From assembly GCA_016283195.1 (NCBI GenBank), contig JAEEML010000037.1:1-57120 (forward strand): a DNA stretch of 57,120 bases, written 5' to 3'. Below are positions 54,041 to 57,120 of this stretch, piece by piece (within the stretch, counting starts at the first letter, position 1; each line of letters begins with the position of its first letter). The stretch comes from Deltaproteobacteria bacterium. GTDB taxonomy: Bacteria > JAEEML01. The translations under genes and the position numbers were made by a program. The notes under the pieces were generated by a model. It saw only the letters and a program-made list of their open reading frames with translations. It did not search any database and had not been told where the DNA came from.

Positions 54041-57000
54041 TTATTTGATTTTGTAATACTTGCTAAGAATTGGGAATTTGTCGGGATTTTCCAGAATAGT
54101 TTTTTCAAAAGCGGCAAAATAATCGGCATTCGAGGTACTGGCACTTATTTTCTGCATCTCTTTTAAATATTTTATTTTGTCATCCTGAGCGGCTTCCTGT
54201 TCAGATGGAGTAGCATCTTCGGCGTGGAGACGTTTATTGGCATCCGTATAAAGAGCCATAACTTCTCCCAGCGGGTCGCACATCTCATTTAGGAGCTTGG
54301 CTTCCCGGATAAAGGCCTCGCGCACCTCATCATCGGGATTATATTTAACCGCGCCTTGCTGCAAGGGGTCACGGCCAAAGGGGAGCCTTGAGCGATCAAA
54401 GCCCTCGCTGCCGGTAACACGCACAATATCGATGGAATCGCAGGAATGTAAAATGAGCGCCTCAGCCGTATCAATAGGCTTACTGCCATCAATAAGGGCG
54501 GCCATTTTGGCTAAATATTTTTCATCGGTTATGCCTTGTTTGGATAGGTATTCTTTGAGGGCATCACCGCTGGCTTTTTCATAAATATCTGGGCCGTTTC
54601 TGACGCGACCGGCATCATGCATGGCAATGGCCCTTAAGAGGCCGTAGCGGTCTACTTTTATGCCCTGCTCATCCATATAATTTATCATGGCATTAGCGTA
54701 GATTATCACCCGGCTAATATGCGCCCGACCGTGAATGCTTTGCGGGTCAAATGTTTGCTCGTGCTGCTTGTAAATCTCCATAATATCATTAATAAATTCG
54801 GCTTTAAAAGCGGCAAAATCGCTGGCTTTTTCCTTGGCCTCGGCCGGAGGTTCAATGGGCGTTAAAACAGCGCGCTCGGTTTTTTTCAGACCGCCGGCTT
54901 CCTCCTCGGTAAGCAATACCAATTTGACCCCCAGTTTTTGGGCCACATCCTTAGCCTGCTGGATGGCTTTGGTATCGTGTGCATCAATGCGCATGCGTAT
55001 TTCTTTGACATCTTTGGTTAAATCTACGCCGCCCCAGATTTGGCCTTCGATATAGTCGTTGGCACCTATGGCGCAATTTATGGCGTATTGATCCTGGGCT
55101 CTGGTTTTTATGGCTTCGAGTACCGTATCATGCAATTTAGGCAAAAGGCGATCAATTCTATCGGCAGAAGTGGCAATAGAAGTATCGCCGCGACTAAATA
55201 TCATGGTGCCCAAGGTAATTATATCGGCCAGGAGCGCATCTGATATTCTGGCCTGGCCCTGGGCCGTGCGCGCATCGTTATAGCTGCTAAAAATGTGATC
55301 CAGGATATTTTCGAGAGACTCATCATGACCAAAGCCGCAAACAGTGTTTTTATTTTTCTCTAATTCAGTGGCAAAATATTGAATTAGCTCATCGGTAAGG
55401 GCCTCGGGATGGGCTGGAGTAAAAGGCTGTCCATTTTTAAAGTCTTTTAGCGCTGCGGAAAATTTGGCGATCCCGCTTTCGGTAATAGCCTGCTCAAAGA
55501 CGTAAAAAGTATCGGCAGCGGTAAAGGAGGCCCGTTTTTTCACACTGTCTTTGAGCACAATGGCGCACTGGCTGCCGCCGGAATAGAAACTGGCTCCTCC
55601 GGCCTTTCTGGCCCCGATATTCAAGGCGGCGTAAATGGGATGAGCGGAGCTTTTTACCCCATCACTATCCACTCTAGTGAGCTCTGGGAATAAATTATGC
55701 TCCACCGTGGTACGCTGCGGTATATAGTGTTCACCTCTGGTATCTTTAATTTCAAAGACATTTTTAAGTTTGGCTCGTTCCGGGTCAAATGTACCGTCTG
55801 GGCCTCTAAAGGGTGAGTCGTCGTCAATAAGAATAAAACCGGGAATATTTATGGTTAGCTCACTCTCATCAATAATTTTGTGAAAATCGGCCGGAGTAAT
55901 GCCCTTGGCGCCGAGAATAGCCTGACTCTCGGGAGCCATATCCACTCGTTTAGTGGCATCACCGGTTGAGAGATATTCCGTGCTCTCTTTGCCCAGTTCG
56001 GCCTGCGCCGAGTGGCGTTCCACATCGGCGAGCACGGCCACATTGGCGCCGGAAAGGCGCTCGCCGGCAGCCGGGGTCACTTCAATAGCTCTATCGGATA
56101 TATGCAAATAAACAATAGCTTCAATATGGTTCAGAGTTTCAAGGAGCAAGTTAAAATCACTGGAATAAGCTGGTAATTTACCGCCGAGGCGCGGTTTATC
56201 GTACTCACTGGCTAGCGCAATTCTAAGGTCGGTAAGGGCCGGGTTATTAAGGCCTTTAACCAAGTTCAAGAGCTCATCCGGCGACATTTTTTGCAAAGCC
56301 TCATTCATGGTCTTGGTAAAAAAGGCGTCAAAGGTCCGGCGATCGCCGGCCAAGGTGCGCCCGGTGCGGGTGGCACTGCGCAGATGGTCCAGCATAGTTG
56401 CCAGTTCGCCAGGGTTTTCCGGCGTAACAAATTTCCCGATGTTGCCGTTAATAATTGCCGAAAAAATGCTATCCATGCGCTCGGAAAAGTCTTTATGGGC
56501 ATCCGCTTCCAGATTATGCATAAAGGCCTCCAGCGGCGCTTTAAGACGTGTGGGGATATCAGCCTCACTTTTAACCAATAAAGACTGGGTAAATTCACTG
56601 CCATCGCTAATATGGCGGTCAATAGCAGCATCCCGCACCGCTGAACGCAGGTTATTCATAGCCTCATCAACTTGGCGGGCCTTAGAATAGGCGGCCATAT
56701 TATAGACATTATCGACAGTGTTATAAAGAGCGCCGTTATTGAACTTTTCGGCCAGTTCGTTGGCCGATTCCTGCACTAGCCGGAACTCCCGCCCGGTGAC
56801 CATGGTGGCAAGATGCTTTATTTGATCGTTAGTCAAAGCGCCAAGCACCGTTTGAAAGGCCCCAGAGCGAGCGCGGGAAAAATCATCGCCTCCTGGTGGG
56901 GGAGTATTGGGATTAGCCAGCCGTTTTTCTTTGAAATCGGCCTCAAGTTTGGCCTGAATGGCGCCTTCCAGTTTGGCAGCGGCGGTAAAAAACTTATCAA

Positions 57001-57112
57001 TATCAGGTATCTCCTGGCTGGCGGCGCTCACCATATATTGAGTGAGTTCATCTACTGTTTCCAACTTGGCCGGCTCTTCAGGAATCAGGCGCAAAAGGTA
57101 ATTATGTTGCAC
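54041..57112 (-). CDS. DUF3626-like plus HD-domain protein, possible effector; start near or beyond edge
   Basis: At least 1023 aa; the called start is a GTG 8 bp from the window edge and the frame stays open to the edge, so it may be longer. No signal peptide is visible. Residues ~1-400 are helical and unrecognised. Residues ~460-740 resemble DUF3626: TTVEHNLFPELTRVDS, then HPIYAALNIGARKAGG, RASFTAADTF and NDYIEGQIWGGVDL with DVKEIRM. From ~780 an HD-type domain shows IHGRAH (His794, His798), MHDAGR (His832-Asp833) and a later CDSIDIVRV. HD domains are metal phosphohydrolases. SidE-family effectors carry a similar phosphodiesterase module, so a host-directed role is possible but inferred. 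Confidence 0.72.
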   Translation of the reverse strand: MQHNYLLRLIPEEPAKLETVDELTQYMVSAASQEIPDIDKFFTAAAKLEGAIQAKLEADFKEKRLANPNTPPPGGDDFSRARSGAFQTVLGALTNDQIKHLATMVTGREFRLVQESANELAEKFNNGALYNTVDNVYNMAAYSKARQVDEAMNNLRSAVRDAAIDRHISDGSEFTQSLLVKSEADIPTRLKAPLEAFMHNLEADAHKDFSERMDSIFSAIINGNIGKFVTPENPGELATMLDHLRSATRTGRTLAGDRRTFDAFFTKTMNEALQKMSPDELLNLVKGLNNPALTDLRIALASEYDKPRLGGKLPAYSSDFNLLLETLNHIEAIVYLHISDRAIEVTPAAGERLSGANVAVLADVERHSAQAELGKESTEYLSTGDATKRVDMAPESQAILGAKGITPADFHKIIDESELTINIPGFILIDDDSPFRGPDGTFDPERAKLKNVFEIKDTRGEHYIPQRTTVEHNLFPELTRVDSDGVKSSAHPIYAALNIGARKAGGASFYSGGSQCAIVLKDSVKKRASFTAADTFYVFEQAITESGIAKFSAALKDFKNGQPFTPAHPEALTDELIQYFATELEKNKNTVCGFGHDESLENILDHIFSSYNDARTAQGQARISDALLADIITLGTMIFSRGDTSIATSADRIDRLLPKLHDTVLEAIKTRAQDQYAINCAIGANDYIEGQIWGGVDLTKDVKEIRMRIDAHDTKAIQQAKDVAQKLGVKLVLLTEEEAGGLKKTERAVLTPIEPPAEAKEKASDFAAFKAEFINDIMEIYKQHEQTFDPQSIHGRAHISRVIIYANAMINYMDEQGIKVDRYGLLRAIAMHDAGRVRNGPDIYEKASGDALKEYLSKQGITDEKYLAKMAALIDGSKPIDTAEALILHSCDSIDIVRVTGSEGFDRSRLPFGRDPLQQGAVKYNPDDEVREAFIREAKLLNEMCDPLGEVMALYTDANKRLHAEDATPSEQEAAQDDKIKYLKEMQKISASTSNADYFAAFEKTILENPDKFPILSKYYKIK

Positions 57113-57120
57113 TGCCGCCA

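Overview
The window looks like chromosomal DNA of a Gram-negative, deltaproteobacterium-type organism, most likely Myxococcota or Bradymonadota-like, although no rRNA is present to prove it. The signs are outer-membrane beta-barrels, many lipoproteins with clear lipoboxes, a myxobacterial-style Ser/Thr kinase with a C-terminal membrane segment, cysteine-rich and EGF-like surface lipoproteins, very long TPR proteins and a FISUMP-domain lipoprotein. Housekeeping anchors are mnmE, recG, ffs (SRP RNA), three tRNAs, an NAD kinase fusion, an LD-carboxypeptidase and an amidase.

Layout. 1-2057 is a mobile-element region: a complete IS110/IS1111-type insertion sequence (transposase 338-1609) with 13-bp inverted ends (238-250 and 1912-1924), a possible fold-back that masks the transposase start, and downstream a ~189-nt structured segment that is a good bridge-RNA candidate. 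2058-21973 is a long minus-strand run, mostly envelope functions: cell-wall amidase, O-antigen-ligase/TPR protein, esterase lipoprotein, a 934-aa signal-less repeat protein, a NadD-like/NAD-kinase fusion, two outer-membrane proteins, mnmE, a transglutaminase/DUF3857 lipoprotein, a C39-like cysteine peptidase and a DcrB-like protein. 22170-35166 is plus strand: a 3547-aa TPR protein, two exported proteins sharing an Arg/Glu-rich module, and a membrane TPR protein. 35309-36796 holds tRNA-Val(CAC), the FISUMP lipoprotein, tRNA-Ser(CGA), tRNA-Ser(GGA) and the SRP RNA. 36929-41054 is a kinase followed by four small signal-less proteins that resemble type III secretion accessory parts (a needle-like C-terminus and an SctG/SycD-like TPR chaperone). 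41160-57112 is mixed: TonB-receptor-like barrel, ldcA, Cys-rich lipoprotein, a cytoplasmic Skp/OmpH-like protein, an extended SDR, an LPP20-like lipoprotein, recG, a FadL-like porin, a periplasmic TPR protein, and a 1023-aa DUF3626-like plus HD-domain protein running to or over the right edge.

How it may fit together. Several large proteins without signal peptides but with polar N-termini (934 aa, 507-aa C39-like peptidase, 1023-aa DUF3626/HD protein) share the window with the needle-like/SctG-like set. The simplest untested reading is a scattered type III-like secretion system with its substrates, in an organism with heavy investment in its cell surface. No secretion ATPase, export gate or secretin is seen here, so this is inference. 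The most concrete new observations are the IS110/IS1111 non-coding architecture and the NadD-like/NAD-kinase fusion.
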